Assembly (NCBI RefSeq): GCF_012034175.1
Contig: NZ_JAATEJ010000003.1
Location: forward strand, 186,001-250,000
Length of the DNA stretch: 64,000 nt
From: Actinacidiphila epipremni
Lineage (GTDB): Bacteria; Actinomycetota; Actinomycetes; Streptomycetales; Streptomycetaceae
Reading direction: 5' to 3'
Shown in pieces: positions 42,714 to 52,010 of this stretch. The notes beneath the pieces are model-generated. The model ran no database searches. It worked only from the letters and a program-made list of their open reading frames with translations, and was not told where the DNA came from. Each line of letters opens with the position of its first letter. Positions within the stretch are counted from its first letter, which is position 1. Both the position numbers and the translations under genes were made by a program.

Positions 42714-44792
42714 GTGGCGGATCGGAGCACGGCGGCCGTCGAAGTGGCGGATGAGGACGGCGAGATCGCACCCGTCTCTCCCCAGGACGGCACCACACCC
42801 GGCGCAGCGGCGCAGGACGACCACAACGGCGTGAGCGCCGGCGACACCCCACCGAAGGATCCGGCAGACAGCACCCCCACCCTCGTCGAGGAACCGGCCG
42901 GCGAGTCCACGGACGCACCCGCGGTCGAGCCCGCGGACGAACCCACCGGCGAGCAGACGCAGCCCATGACGCAGGCCGACGACGAGCCCGCGCCCCCGCA
43001 GCCGCCCGCCGACCCCACGACGGAAGAGCCGGTCGCCGAGCGGCCCACCGCCGGGAAGCCGACCGCCGCCGAAGAGCCCGCCGTCGAAGCCCCCGCCGCC
43101 GAGCAGCCGGCCAGCGAGCAGCCGGCCACCGAGCCCGCCGCCGCGGAGGCCGCGGCCGGAGCGCCGGTCCTCGACAAGGCCGCCGCGGAGGAGCCCGCCG
43201 CCGAGGCCGCGGGAAAGACAGCCCCCACGGTGGCGCTGGCCGGCGCCGACAAGCCCCGCGGGACGCAGAGCCGGCCGCGGCCCAAGCCCGCCGCGCCCGA
43301 CCTGCACAGCGGCCACCGGCTCGCCCGCCGCTACCAGCTCGCCGAGTGCGTCACACGGGTCGACGGCTTCAGCAGCTGGCGCGCGGTCGACGAGAAGCTG
43401 CGCCGGGCGGTCGGCATCCATCTGCTGCCCGCCGACCACCCCCGGGCCCGCCAGGTGCTCGCCGCGGCCCGCTCCGCCGCCCTGCTCGGCGACCCGCGCT
43501 TTGTCCAGGTCCTCGACGCGGTCGAGGAGGACGAGCTGGTCTATGTGATCCACGAATGGCTGCCGGACGCCGCGTCGCTCGCCGACCTGCTGGCCCTGGG
43601 CCCGCTGGAGCCGCACGAGGCCTACCAGATGGCCGGCCAGGTCGCCCAGGGCATGGCCGCCGCGCACCGCGAGGGGCTGGCACATCTGCGGCTCGACCCC
43701 GGCGCCGTGCTGCGCACCAGCTCCGGGCAGTACCGCATCCGCGGCCTGGCCGTGGCCGCCGCGCTGCGCGGGCTGAGCTCCGAGCGCCCGCAGCGGCAGG
43801 ACACCGAGGCGATCGGCGCGCTGCTGTACGCCTCCCTCACCCAGCGCTGGCCGTACGAGGAGGACGCGCACGGCCTGGCCGGGCTGCCCAAGAGCGTCGG
43901 GCTGGTCGCGCCCGACCAGCTGCGCGCGGGGGTCCACCGCGGACTGTCGGACCTGTCGATGCGCGCCCTGGTCAACGACGGGGCGACCGCCTCCCGCGAG
44001 GAGCCGCCCTGCACCACCCCGGAGGAGCTGGCCAAGGCGCTCGCCGCGATCCCGCGGATCCGCCCGCCGGAGCACCCCGCGCCGGTCTACCGGCCGCCGG
44101 CCTTCCCGCAGCCGCCGCAGCCGGTCGCCGCGGCCGGCTACAGCGCCCCGGATCTCGCGCCCGTGCCGCCGCCCGCGCTGCCCGGGCGTACCGGCAGCGC
44201 CCTGAAGTGGGCGGTGTCGGCACTGCTGATCGTGGCGATCGGCCTCGGCAGCTGGCAGCTCGCGGACGCCCTGAAGTCGCGGGAGAACAACGCACCCGCG
44301 CCGACCCCGACGCCGACGGCGCAGCAGCACCCGGCGCCGCCGCCCGTGGTGCCGCTGAAGATCACCGGGATCACGTCCTTCGATCCGCAGGGCGACGGCA
44401 GCGAGCACCCGGCCGAGACCGGCAACGCCGACGACGGCGACCCGTCCACCTCCTGGCAGACGCAGTCCTACACCCGCGCCGATCTCGGCGGCCTCAAGGA
44501 AGGCGTGGGGCTGGTGCTGGACCTGGGCAGCGCGCACCGGGTCAGCTCGGTCACCGTGGACCTGGTCGGCGCCACGGACGTCGAGCTGCTGGCCGCGCCC
44601 GCCGGCAGCAAGGCCCGGCCCACCCAGCTGGACGGCTTCGGCAAGGTGGCGTCCGCCTCCGGCGACGGCAAGCTGACCTTCAAGCCCACCGGGCAGGTCA
44701 CCACCCGCTATCTGCTGGTCTGGCTGACCAAGCTGCCTCCCTCCGACGGCCAGTTCCGTGGCAAGATCTCGGAGATCGACGTCACCGGCTGA
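42714..44792 (+). CDS. Membrane-anchored pseudokinase with C-terminal discoidin-like domain
   Basis: About 692 residues from GTG 42714, which has GGGGAGG upstream; ATG 42690 is possible. An acidic Pro/Ala/Glu-rich N-tail of ~190 residues leads into a kinase-like fold (HRLARRYQLAECVTRVDGFS, VYVIHEWLPDAASLADLLAL, MAAAHREGLAHLRLDPGAVL). The catalytic residues are altered: the HRD motif reads HLRLDP, no DFG is seen (RIRGLA), and the VAIK lysine is absent (AVGIHLL). One TM helix (WAVSALLIVAIGLGSWQLAD) and an extracellular beta-sandwich (TSWQTQSYTRADLGGLKEGV) follow. This matches the cytoplasmic pseudokinase plus outer domain of Rv3910 (MviN), here split from MurJ. Confidence 0.85.
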   Translation: MADRSTAAVEVADEDGEIAPVSPQDGTTPGAAAQDDHNGVSAGDTPPKDPADSTPTLVEEPAGESTDAPAVEPADEPTGEQTQPMTQADDEPAPPQPPADPTTEEPVAERPTAGKPTAAEEPAVEAPAAEQPASEQPATEPAAAEAAAGAPVLDKAAAEEPAAEAAGKTAPTVALAGADKPRGTQSRPRPKPAAPDLHSGHRLARRYQLAECVTRVDGFSSWRAVDEKLRRAVGIHLLPADHPRARQVLAAARSAALLGDPRFVQVLDAVEEDELVYVIHEWLPDAASLADLLALGPLEPHEAYQMAGQVAQGMAAAHREGLAHLRLDPGAVLRTSSGQYRIRGLAVAAALRGLSSERPQRQDTEAIGALLYASLTQRWPYEEDAHGLAGLPKSVGLVAPDQLRAGVHRGLSDLSMRALVNDGATASREEPPCTTPEELAKALAAIPRIRPPEHPAPVYRPPAFPQPPQPVAAAGYSAPDLAPVPPPALPGRTGSALKWAVSALLIVAIGLGSWQLADALKSRENNAPAPTPTPTAQQHPAPPPVVPLKITGITSFDPQGDGSEHPAETGNADDGDPSTSWQTQSYTRADLGGLKEGVGLVLDLGSAHRVSSVTVDLVGATDVELLAAPAGSKARPTQLDGFGKVASASGDGKLTFKPTGQVTTRYLLVWLTKLPPSDGQFRGKISEIDVTG

Positions 44793-44819
44793 CCGGCAGC
44801 GGGCGGGGGGAGGCAGGCT

Positions 44820-45497
44820 GTGGAGCGCATACCGCTCGGCGAAGCCGATGACGCCGCCCTGCTCGCGCGCCATGTGGCCGGCGAGGCCGACGCCTTCGGC
44901 GAACTGGTCCGCCGGCACCGCGACCGGCTCTGGGCGGTCGCGCTGCGCACCCTGGGGGACCGCGAGGAGGCCGCCGACGCCGTGCAGGACGCACTGGTGT
45001 CGGCCTTCCGGGCCGCCCACACCTTCCGCGGCCAGTCGGCCGTCACCACCTGGCTGCACCGCATCACCGTGAACGCGTGCCTGGACCGGGCCCGCCGCAG
45101 CGCCGCCCGGCGGACGGCGGCGGTGGCCGACGAGGCGGGCCTGGACGCCCTCCTGGAGCCGCACGAGTCCGCCGAGGCGCCCGCGGAGCGCCAGGAGCTG
45201 CACCGGGAGCTGCTGGCCGCGCTGGGCACGCTGCCCGCCGAGCAGCGGGCCGCGCTGGTGCTGGTCGACATGCAGGGCTATCCGGTCGCCGAGGCCGCGG
45301 CGGTGCTGTCCGTGCCGGAGGGCACGATCAAGAGCCGGTGCGCCCGCGGCAGGGCGCGGCTGCTGCCGCTGCTCGCGCATCTGCGGGCCGGCGGCGCGGA
45401 CCGTGCGGGCCCCGGCCCTGGCGCGGGAAGGAACCGGGCGGCGGGGACATCCGTCCCACCGGCAGTGACGGAGCAGGGCGGAGGTGAGCACCGATGA
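44820..45497 (+). CDS. sigM: ECF sigma factor SigM
   Basis: 225 residues from GTG 44820. Region 2 (LLARHVAGEADAFGELVRRH, GDREEAADAVQDALVSAFRA, SAVTTWLHRITVNACLDRAR) and region 4 (LPAEQRAALVLVDMQGYPVA, LSVPEGTIKSRCARGRARLL) are complete. Its stop overlaps the start of the anti-sigma gene (ATGA). By synteny (sigM-rsmM-trxB-trxA) it is SigM, an envelope- or stress-responsive sigma factor. Confidence 0.93.
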   Translation: MERIPLGEADDAALLARHVAGEADAFGELVRRHRDRLWAVALRTLGDREEAADAVQDALVSAFRAAHTFRGQSAVTTWLHRITVNACLDRARRSAARRTAAVADEAGLDALLEPHESAEAPAERQELHRELLAALGTLPAEQRAALVLVDMQGYPVAEAAAVLSVPEGTIKSRCARGRARLLPLLAHLRAGGADRAGPGPGAGRNRAAGTSVPPAVTEQGGGEHR

Positions 45498-46429
45498 CAT
45501 CGGCAACGGACCACGACGCGCATCCCGACGTCATCGAGATCGCCGACTTCGCCGAGGACCTGCTGCCGGCCGAGCGGGCGGCCCAGGTGCGGACGCATAT
45601 CGGGTCCTGCCCGCAGTGCGCGGAGGTCCTGGCCTCGCTCCAGGAGATCGGCACCCTGCTGGGCGACCTCCCGGCGGCGGAACCGATGCCCGCGGATGTC
45701 GCCGCCCGGATCGATGCCGCCCTCGCCGCCGAGGCGGACCACCCGGCGGAGACCGGCCGCCCGGCAGGGACGGCCGCCGGTATCGAGGCGCGGGCGGACA
45801 TCCCGCGGGCGCGTGTTCCACGTGAAACATCGCCGCACGCGTCCGACCGCCCGCCGACCGATGTTCCACGTGGAACATCCGCACCTGCCGGACGCCCGGC
45901 TACCCCGACCGGTCCGGGCCGCGGCAGCCGGCGGCGGCGCGGCCTGCTGATCGCGGCCCTCTCGTCCGCCGGCATCCTGCTGCTGGGCGGCGGGGTGTAC
46001 GAGCTTGCCGCCCACAGCGGGTCCAGTGCCTCGAAGAGCGACAGCGCCGCGGTACGCAGCGGCGCCAAGGACGCCGGTCCGGTGGCCGATGTGGGCGCCG
46101 ATGTGGCCCGGCTGCTCGCCAGCGGGGAGGGCACCAAAGGCGGCGCCAGCGTGGGGAAGTCCCCGATGCTCGGCGGCGACGGCAGCACGACCGTCACCGC
46201 GCCCGACGGCAGCGCCACCTCGGTGCCGCTGTGTGTGCTGAAGGCCACCCAGCGGACCGAGCGGCCACTGGCCGCGGAGCGGGAAGACTTCCTGGGGGTC
46301 GACTCCTATCTGGTCGTGCTGCCGGACCCGGCCGGCGGCGACCAGGTCGACGCCTTTGTGCTGACCGCGGCCTGCACGGCCGACAGCCCCGCGCAGGTGC
46401 TCTTCCAGAACAGCTATCCGCAGGGCTGA
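45494..46429 (+). CDS. Anti-sigma factor (zinc-binding, membrane-anchored) for SigM
   Basis: 311 residues. The N-terminal anti-sigma domain has the ZAS motif HxxxCxxC in RTHIGSCPQCAEVL. A disordered acidic linker contains two parS-like sites, which encode VPRETS and VPRGTS. One membrane helix (GLLIAALSSAGILLLGGGVY) and an extracellular domain rich in Ser/Asp/Val follow. Translationally coupled to sigM by the ATGA overlap. It should hold SigM inactive until an outside signal is sensed. Confidence 0.88.
   Translation: MTSATDHDAHPDVIEIADFAEDLLPAERAAQVRTHIGSCPQCAEVLASLQEIGTLLGDLPAAEPMPADVAARIDAALAAEADHPAETGRPAGTAAGIEARADIPRARVPRETSPHASDRPPTDVPRGTSAPAGRPATPTGPGRGSRRRRGLLIAALSSAGILLLGGGVYELAAHSGSSASKSDSAAVRSGAKDAGPVADVGADVARLLASGEGTKGGASVGKSPMLGGDGSTTVTAPDGSATSVPLCVLKATQRTERPLAAEREDFLGVDSYLVVLPDPAGGDQVDAFVLTAACTADSPAQVLFQNSYPQG
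45815..45828. other. parS site (GTTCCACGTGAAAC)
   Basis: In the anti-sigma gene, in frame, encoding part of RVPRETS. Confidence 0.75.
45863..45876. other. parS-like site (GTTCCACGTGGAAC)
   Basis: In the anti-sigma gene 34 bp after the previous site; encodes part of DVPRGTS. The pair sits in a disordered linker, where coding constraint is low. Confidence 0.65.
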
Positions 46430-46480
46430 CCCGCCGCCGAGGGCACGCCACGGTGTGCCCCGGGCGGCGCGCACCGCCAG

Positions 46481-46507
46481 GGGAATGCCAGCCCCGTAGG
46501 ATCCGTT
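46481..46507 (+). promoter_or_regulatory. SigR-type promoter of trxBA
   Basis: GGGAAT (46481-46486) is followed by 18 bp and GTT (46505-46507), the SigR consensus GGAAT-N18-GTT known for trxBA of S. coelicolor. It lies about 65 bp before the trxB start. Predicts induction by thiol-oxidative (disulfide) stress. Confidence 0.8.
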
Positions 46508-46573
46508 AGGCACGACGAGAGTCCAGCCAGTACCGGGCCCCCACCGCAGTCCGCAGAGACGAGGAAGACATCC

Positions 46574-47524
46574 GTGAGCGACGTTCGTAACGTGATCATC
46601 ATCGGTTCAGGGCCTGCGGGCTACACCGCTGCGCTCTACACGGCACGTGCCTCCCTCAGCCCGCTCGTCTTCGAGGGCTCGGTCACCGCGGGCGGCGCGC
46701 TGATGAACACCACCGAGGTGGAGAACTTCCCCGGCTTCCGGGAGGGCATCCTCGGCCCCGACCTGATGGACAACATGCGCGCCCAGGCGGAGCGCTTCGG
46801 TGCCGAGCTGGTCCCGGACGACGTGGTGGCGGTCGACCTGTCCGGCGACATCAAGACCGTCACCGACACCGCGGGCACCGTGCACCGCGCGAAGGCCGTC
46901 ATCGTCACCACCGGCTCGCAGCACCGCAAGCTCAACCTGCCCAACGAGGACATGCTCTCCGGTCGTGGCGTCTCGTGGTGTGCCACATGTGACGGCTTCT
47001 TCTTCCGCGAGCACGACATCGCGGTCATCGGCGGCGGTGACACCGCGATGGAGGAGGCGACCTTCCTTTCCCGGTTCGCCAAGTCCGTGAAGATCGTGCA
47101 CCGCCGGGACAGCCTGCGGGCCTCCAAGGCGATGCAGGAGCGGGCCTTCGCCGACCCGAAGATCTCCTTCGTGTGGGACAGCGAGGTGGCCGAGATCCAC
47201 GGCGAGGGGAAGCTCTCCGGGCTGACCCTCCGCAACACCAAGACCGGCGAGACCTCGGAGCTGCCCGTCACCGGCCTGTTCATCGCGATCGGCCACGACC
47301 CGCGCACCGAGCTCTTCAAGGGCGTCCTCGACCTCGACGCCGAGGGCTACCTCAAGGTCCAGTCGCCCAGCACCCGTACCAACCTCCCCGGTGTGTTCGC
47401 CGCCGGGGATGTCGTGGACCACACCTACCGCCAGGCGATCACCGCGGCCGGCACCGGATGTTCCGCCGCCCTGGACGCCGAGCGCTATCTGGCGGCCCTC
47501 AGCGACGCCGAGAAGACCGCCTGA
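46574..47524 (+). CDS. trxB: Thioredoxin reductase
   Basis: 316 residues from GTG 46574. FAD motif [20 protein letters not shown], redox-active disulfide CATC in [17 protein letters not shown] motif [15 protein letters not shown], and the C-terminal FAD segment [20 protein letters not shown] are present. It transfers electrons from NADPH to thioredoxin, encoded next. The SigR-type promoter upstream points to disulfide-stress control. Confidence 0.96.
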   Translation: MSDVRNVIIIGSGPAGYTAALYTARASLSPLVFEGSVTAGGALMNTTEVENFPGFREGILGPDLMDNMRAQAERFGAELVPDDVVAVDLSGDIKTVTDTAGTVHRAKAVIVTTGSQHRKLNLPNEDMLSGRGVSWCATCDGFFFREHDIAVIGGGDTAMEEATFLSRFAKSVKIVHRRDSLRASKAMQERAFADPKISFVWDSEVAEIHGEGKLSGLTLRNTKTGETSELPVTGLFIAIGHDPRTELFKGVLDLDAEGYLKVQSPSTRTNLPGVFAAGDVVDHTYRQAITAAGTGCSAALDAERYLAALSDAEKTA

Positions 47525-47572
47525 CCCTTCCGCCGCATTCCATCCGTACGCATCGAACCCGAGGAGAGCGCC

Positions 47573-47902
47573 GTGGCCGGCAAGCCGAAGCCCGTAACCG
47601 ATGACACCTTCGCCGAGGAGGTCCTGGCCAGCGACAAGCCCGTACTGGTCGACTTCTGGGCCGAGTGGTGCGGCCCGTGCCGCCAGATCGCCCCGTCGCT
47701 GGAAGCCATCGCGGCCGAGCACCCCGACGAGATCACCATCGTCAAGCTCAACATCGACGAGAACCCCGTCACCGCCGCGAAGTACGGCGTGATGTCGATC
47801 CCGACCCTCAATGTCTACAAGGGCGGCGAGGTCGTGAAGACGATCGTCGGCGCCAAGCCGAAGGCCGCCCTGGTGCGCGACCTCGCCGACTTCATCGGCT
47901 GA
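47573..47902 (+). CDS. trxA: Thioredoxin
   Basis: 109 residues from GTG 47573, with GAGGAG just upstream. Active site WCGPC in [18 protein letters not shown], cis-Pro region [13 protein letters not shown]. Reduced by the adjacent TrxB; 48 bp separate the two genes, likely one transcript. Confidence 0.96.
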   Translation: MAGKPKPVTDDTFAEEVLASDKPVLVDFWAEWCGPCRQIAPSLEAIAAEHPDEITIVKLNIDENPVTAAKYGVMSIPTLNVYKGGEVVKTIVGAKPKAALVRDLADFIG

Positions 47903-47914
47903 GGAAGCGCGTAT

Positions 47915-47928
47915 GTTCCACGTGGAAC
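47915..47928. other. parS-like site (GTTCCACGTGGAAC)
   Basis: Between the trxA stop and the terminator hairpin; intergenic. Confidence 0.7.
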
Positions 47929-47933
47929 ATACG

Positions 47934-47971
47934 CAGTGGGCCGGCTCCCCCGCGGGGGAGCCGGCCCACTG
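47934..47971. terminator. Strong bidirectional terminator between trxA and the GNAT gene
   Basis: A 38-bp near-perfect palindrome with arms CAGTGGGCCGGCTCCCC and GGGGAGCCGGCCCACTG. It directly abuts the stop codon of the convergent GNAT gene. Confidence 0.88.
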
Positions 47972-48589
47972 TCACAACGGGCGCAGCACCGGCTCCTTCT
48001 GGACCGCGCCCAGCAGCCGGTCGATGGCCATCTCGACGTCCTCCTTCCAGGAGATCGTCGAGCGCAGCTCCAGCCGGAGCCGCGGATAGCGCGGGTGGTG
48101 GCGGACGGTCTTGAAGCCGACGGCCAGCAGATGGTCGGCCGGCAGCACACAGGACGGCGCGGACCACTGGGCGTCGCCGAACGCCTCGATGGCCTTGAAG
48201 CCCCGCCGCACCAGATCCTTGGCGACGGTCTGCACCAGTACCCGCCCGATGCCCTGCCCCTGGTAGCCCGGCAGCACCCGGGCGGTCATCAGCTGGACGG
48301 CGTCCGGGGAGACCGGGCTGGTCGGGAAGGCGGTCGACCGCGGCACATACGCGGCGGGGGCGTAGAGCACAAAGCCCGCCGGCACCTCGTCGACATAGAC
48401 CACCCGGCCGCAGGAGCCCCACTCCAGCAGGGCCGCGGAGATCCATGCCTCCTTCTCCAGCTCGGGCTTGCCCGCCTGCACAGCGGCCTCGCCACTGACC
48501 GGATCAAGCTCCCAGAAGACACAGCGCCGACAAGGTCTGGGAAGGTCCGGAAGGTTGTCCAGTGTGAGCGGTACCAGCCGACGCCCCAT
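47972..48589 (-). CDS. GNAT-family N-acetyltransferase
   Basis: 205 residues. An unusual N-terminal Cys-pair segment (PCRRCVFWELDPVSGEAA) precedes the GNAT core, whose acetyl-CoA loop is RVLPGYQGQGIGRVLVQTVA. The product is conserved in this position next to parB in Streptomyces. Substrate unknown. The Cys pair may bind a metal or be redox-active, which is inferred only. Confidence 0.82.
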   Translation of the reverse strand: MGRRLVPLTLDNLPDLPRPCRRCVFWELDPVSGEAAVQAGKPELEKEAWISAALLEWGSCGRVVYVDEVPAGFVLYAPAAYVPRSTAFPTSPVSPDAVQLMTARVLPGYQGQGIGRVLVQTVAKDLVRRGFKAIEAFGDAQWSAPSCVLPADHLLAVGFKTVRHHPRYPRLRLELRSTISWKEDVEMAIDRLLGAVQKEPVLRPL

Positions 48590-48639
48590 CTGCCGAAGCC
48601 CCCAATCCTTCCGCTGCCCCTGTCACGACCGCATACCGA

Positions 48640-48670
48640 GGGCGCCCCGGCATCGACTGCCGGGGCGCCC
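48640..48670 (-). terminator. Terminator downstream of parB
   Basis: GGGCGCCCCGGCA and TGCCGGGGCGCCC form a 13-bp perfect stem with a 5-nt loop, just past the parB stop codon in the direction of transcription. Confidence 0.82.
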
Positions 48671-48675
48671 TGGTG

Positions 48676-49770
48676 TCACTCGTCGTCGTCCTCGGCCTCG
48701 TCGTCCAGCCGGTTCTCCAGCACCTTGCCCTCGCCCGGGGCCATCGCGCCGAGGATCCGCTCCAGATCCTCTATCGAGGCGAACTCGACGACGATCTTTC
48801 CGCGCTTCTGGCCCAGGTCGACCTTTACCCGGGTGTCGAAGCGGTCGGAGAGCCGGGTCGCCAGATGCGTGAGCGCCGGGGACACCCGGCGGCCGGCCCG
48901 CGGGGCCGCCGTCTTCCGGGTCGTCTTGGGCTCGCTGTTGAAGAGCTTGACGATCTCCTCGACCGTGCGGACCGACAGCTCCTCGGCGACGATCCGGTGC
49001 GCCAGCCGGTCCTGCTCCTCGGAGTCCTCCAGCGCGAGCAGCGCCCGCGCATGCCCGAAGGAGATCACCCCGGCGGCGACCCGGCGCTGCACCGGAGCCG
49101 ACAGCTTCAGCAGCCGCAGCGTGTTGGAGACCTGCGAGCGGGACCGCCCGATGCGGTCGGCCAGCTGCTCATGCGTGCAGGAGAAGTCCCGCAGCAACTG
49201 GTCGTAGGCGGCGGCCTCTTCCAGCGGGTTGAGCTGCGCCCGGTGCAGATTCTCCAGCAGCGCGTCCAGCAGCAGCTTCTCGTCGTCCGTCGCGCGGACG
49301 ATCGCCGGGATCCGCTCCAGCCCGGCCTCACGGCAGGCCCGCCAGCGGCGCTCGCCCATGATGAGCTCAAAGCGGTCCGCGCTGATCTGCCGCACCACCA
49401 CGGGCTGCAGCAGGCCGACTTCCTTGATGGAGGTGATCAGCTCATTGAGCGCGTCCTCGTCGAACACCTCCCGCGGCTGCCGCGGGTTGGGGGTGATCGC
49501 GTCCAGTTCCAGCTCGGCGAAGTAGGCGCCGCTGACCGGGACGCGGGCGGCGGACAGATCCGGCTCTGTTTCACGTGAAACAGGGATGTCCACCACGGTC
49601 GCCCCGGCGTCGGTCGGCCGGCGCTCCACCAGCCCCGCCACCTTGGCCGCCGCCACTCCACGGTCCGGCGCCAGGACCGGACCGGCGCCCTGCGCGGGAC
49701 CGGCCGGCTGCGGCGCGGCCGGGATCAGCGCGCCAAGACCACGGCCGAGACCTCTGCGACGATCACTCAC
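48676..49770 (-). CDS. parB: Chromosome partitioning protein ParB
   Basis: 364 residues from GTG 49770, which overlaps the parA stop (GTGA). The N-terminus [13 protein letters not shown] is followed by the CTP-binding/ParB domain ([40 protein letters not shown]) and the HTH ([20 protein letters not shown]). A dimerisation domain ends the protein ([20 protein letters not shown]). Binds the parS sites clustered here and compacts the origin region. A perfect parS lies within its own 5' part. Confidence 0.96.
   Translation of the reverse strand: MSDRRRGLGRGLGALIPAAPQPAGPAQGAGPVLAPDRGVAAAKVAGLVERRPTDAGATVVDIPVSRETEPDLSAARVPVSGAYFAELELDAITPNPRQPREVFDEDALNELITSIKEVGLLQPVVVRQISADRFELIMGERRWRACREAGLERIPAIVRATDDEKLLLDALLENLHRAQLNPLEEAAAYDQLLRDFSCTHEQLADRIGRSRSQVSNTLRLLKLSAPVQRRVAAGVISFGHARALLALEDSEEQDRLAHRIVAEELSVRTVEEIVKLFNSEPKTTRKTAAPRAGRRVSPALTHLATRLSDRFDTRVKVDLGQKRGKIVVEFASIEDLERILGAMAPGEGKVLENRLDDEAEDDDE
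49568..49581. other. parS site, perfect consensus (GTTTCACGTGAAAC)
   Basis: Lies inside parB and encodes PVSRETE. Exact Streptomyces consensus. Confidence 0.92.
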
Positions 49771-50885
49771 TGGATCCCCTCCGACATGCTGTGCGGGTGC
49801 TGCTCATTGTGCGGTGCGCCCTGTGGGTCATAGGTGACGGTCATGCCGCCCGGCAGACCGCGGAGGGCCATCTCCCGTGCGGCCTCCAGATAGGACAGGG
49901 CGCCACTGGAGCCCGGGTCGTAGGTCAGCACGGTCTGACCGTAGCTGGGCGCCTCGGAGATCCGGACCGAGCGCGGGATGCTGGTGCGCAGCACCTCCTT
50001 GCCGAAGTGGGTGCGCACCTCCTCCGCGACCTGGGAGGCGAGCCGGGTCCTGCCGTCGTACATCGTCAGCAGGATCGTCGAGACATGGAGCTTGGGATTG
50101 AGATGGGCGCGGACCAGGTCCACGTTCTTCAGCAGCTGGCCCAGGCCCTCCAGCGCGTAATACTCGCACTGGATCGGGATGACCACCTCGGCGCCGGCCA
50201 CCAGGGCGTTGACGGTGAGCAGCCCCAGGGAGGGCGGGCAGTCGATCAGGACATAGTCCAGCGGCTGCTCGTAGGCCGCGATGGCACGCTGCAGCCGGCT
50301 CTCCCGGGCGACCAGCGAGACCAGTTCGATCTCGGCGCCGGCGAGGTCGATGGTGGCGGGCGCGCAGAACAGCCCCTCCACATCGACCACCGGAACCACG
50401 ACATCCGACAGCGGCTTGCTCTCCACCAGCACGTCATAGATCGACGGCACTTCGGCGTGGTGGTCGATGCCCAGCGCCGTGGAGGCATTGCCCTGCGGGT
50501 CAAGGTCGATGACCAGCACCCGGGCGCCGTGCAGTGCCAGCGAGGCGGCGAGATTGACCGTCGTGGTGGTCTTGCCGACCCCGCCCTTCTGGTTGGCGAC
50601 CACCATCACCCGGGTCTGGGCCGGTCTGGGCAGCCCCTCACCGGTGCGGTTCAGCGCCTCGACGGCCATCTGGGCAGCGCGGCCGATCGGGGTGTCATCC
50701 ATGGGAGGCAATGTTTCACGTGAAACATCGCTCCCGAACCCCGGGGGCGTGGAAAGCGGGCCCCCGGCTGATTCAGCTGTGCGGGGGCCGGGGACCGGGT
50801 CGGCCATCGGCCCCGCGATGTTGGCGTCGGACCGCAAGGACTCACTCTCCTCGACTTCAGGCTCGCGATAAGAAGAGCCTGCCAT
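49767..50885 (-). CDS. parA: Chromosome partitioning ATPase ParA
   Basis: Deviant Walker [21 protein letters not shown], Walker A' [12 protein letters not shown], and the switch segment [20 protein letters not shown] identify ParA. The start is uncertain: ATG 50885 gives 372 residues with a variable N-tail that includes DVSRETLPP (encoded by a parS); ATG 50702 (MDDTPIGR) gives 311. Neither has a strong ribosome site. ParA polymers help position ParB-origin complexes during sporulation septation. Confidence 0.93.
   Translation of the reverse strand: MAGSSYREPEVEESESLRSDANIAGPMADPVPGPRTAESAGGPLSTPPGFGSDVSRETLPPMDDTPIGRAAQMAVEALNRTGEGLPRPAQTRVMVVANQKGGVGKTTTTVNLAASLALHGARVLVIDLDPQGNASTALGIDHHAEVPSIYDVLVESKPLSDVVVPVVDVEGLFCAPATIDLAGAEIELVSLVARESRLQRAIAAYEQPLDYVLIDCPPSLGLLTVNALVAGAEVVIPIQCEYYALEGLGQLLKNVDLVRAHLNPKLHVSTILLTMYDGRTRLASQVAEEVRTHFGKEVLRTSIPRSVRISEAPSYGQTVLTYDPGSSGALSYLEAAREMALRGLPGGMTVTYDPQGAPHNEQHPHSMSEGIQ
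50713..50726. other. parS site, perfect consensus (GTTTCACGTGAAAC)
   Basis: In the N-terminal coding region of parA (or just upstream if the shorter start is used). Confidence 0.92.
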
Positions 50886-51031
50886 GCCCGAGGGGTGCTG
50901 AACCAGCGAGCCCCGGCCGCCTGTGGACAATTCCCGGTTATCCACAGCCGAATTGGTCTTGGTCGGTTTGTTGGCGTGCGCTTCTGCCGCGGCCCGGCCG
51001 CGGCTGAGAACTCCTGGAAGCAGTGAGCGAC

Positions 51032-51045
51032 GTTTCACGTGAAAC
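51032..51045. other. parS site, perfect consensus (GTTTCACGTGAAAC)
   Basis: Upstream of parA in the spacer towards rsmG; one of three perfect sites within 1.5 kb. Confidence 0.92.
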
Positions 51046-51174
51046 ACGATGCGCCGCACCGCGCCGGTATTGTCGCAGACACTCCGATTTATGCAGCTTT
51101 GGGCATCTATCGCCGGACTGTACGGTCCGGTCGCCCCGCCCGGCCCCGTCGCACCCTGTCCCGCCCCGCCGTGC

Positions 51175-51915
51175 TCAGCGGCGCCGGCGTCCGGCCGCGC
51201 CGCCCCGCGGGGCACGACTGGCCCGGGCCGCCTTGGCCCGCCGGGTCGCCGCGCGGACACCACCGGGGCTCTCCCCCACCTGGACCCGCACCACGGTGGA
51301 CAACGGCTCCACCACGCCCTCGCCGACCTGCACCACCGAGGCGCCGACCGCGCCGAGCCGGCCGAGCGCCGCACGGGCCGCCCGCAGCTCGTCCTCGGCG
51401 GTATCCCCCTTGAGGACGGCCATCTCACCGTGCGGGCGCAGCAGCGGCAGCCCCCAGCCGGCCAGCCGCTCCAGCGGCGCCACCGCCCGGGCGGTCACCA
51501 CGTCCACCGGCGGCAGCTTGCCGACCATCTCCTCGGCGCGCCCGCGTACCACCGTCACATTGGCCAGCCCCAGCAGCCGTACCGCCTCTTCGAGAAAGGT
51601 GGTGCGGCGCAGCAGCGGCTCCAGCAGGGTGATCTCCAGATCGGGCCGGGCCAGCGCCAGCGGGATGCCGGGCAGGCCGGCGCCGGAGCCCACGTCGCAC
51701 ACCGACACGTGCGCGTCGATCACCTCGGAGAGCACCGCGCAGTTCAGCAGATGCCGCTCCCACAGCCGCGGCACCTCGCGCGGACCGATGAGGCCGCGCT
51801 GCACCCCGGCGTCCGCCAGCAGCTCGGCATAGCGCACCGCGTCGGCGAAGCGCTCGCCGAACACCGCCCCGGCCTGCTCCGGCGGCGCGGGAAGCTCCGC
51901 AGCTGCCTCCGTCAC
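51175..51915 (-). CDS. rsmG: 16S rRNA (guanine-527-N7)-methyltransferase RsmG
   Basis: 246 residues from GTG 51915, with AAGGAC 8 bp upstream. SAM motif VCDVGSGAGLPGIPLALARP; catalytic-region segments ITLLEPLLRRTTFLEEAV and VVTARAVAPLERLAGWGLPL. It methylates G527 of 16S rRNA; loss gives low-level streptomycin resistance in Streptomyces. The C-terminal tail is Arg/Ala-rich and poorly conserved. Confidence 0.94.
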   Translation of the reverse strand: MTEAAAELPAPPEQAGAVFGERFADAVRYAELLADAGVQRGLIGPREVPRLWERHLLNCAVLSEVIDAHVSVCDVGSGAGLPGIPLALARPDLEITLLEPLLRRTTFLEEAVRLLGLANVTVVRGRAEEMVGKLPPVDVVTARAVAPLERLAGWGLPLLRPHGEMAVLKGDTAEDELRAARAALGRLGAVGASVVQVGEGVVEPLSTVVRVQVGESPGGVRAATRRAKAARASRAPRGGAAGRRRR

Positions 51916-51953
51916 GGCACTGTCCTTTCGTCGGTGGTTCCAGGCTGACAAGC

Positions 51954-51990
51954 TTCGGCCCCGCCTGCGAGGCGAGCAGACGGGGCCGAA
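51954..51990 (-). terminator. Hairpin between jag and rsmG
   Basis: TTCGGCCCCG and CGGGGCCGAA form a 10-bp stem around a 17-nt loop, 21 bp after the jag stop. Possibly an attenuator, since rsmG follows on the same strand. Confidence 0.5.
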
Positions 51991-52010
51991 CGATCATGGG
52001 GTGCAGCCGG

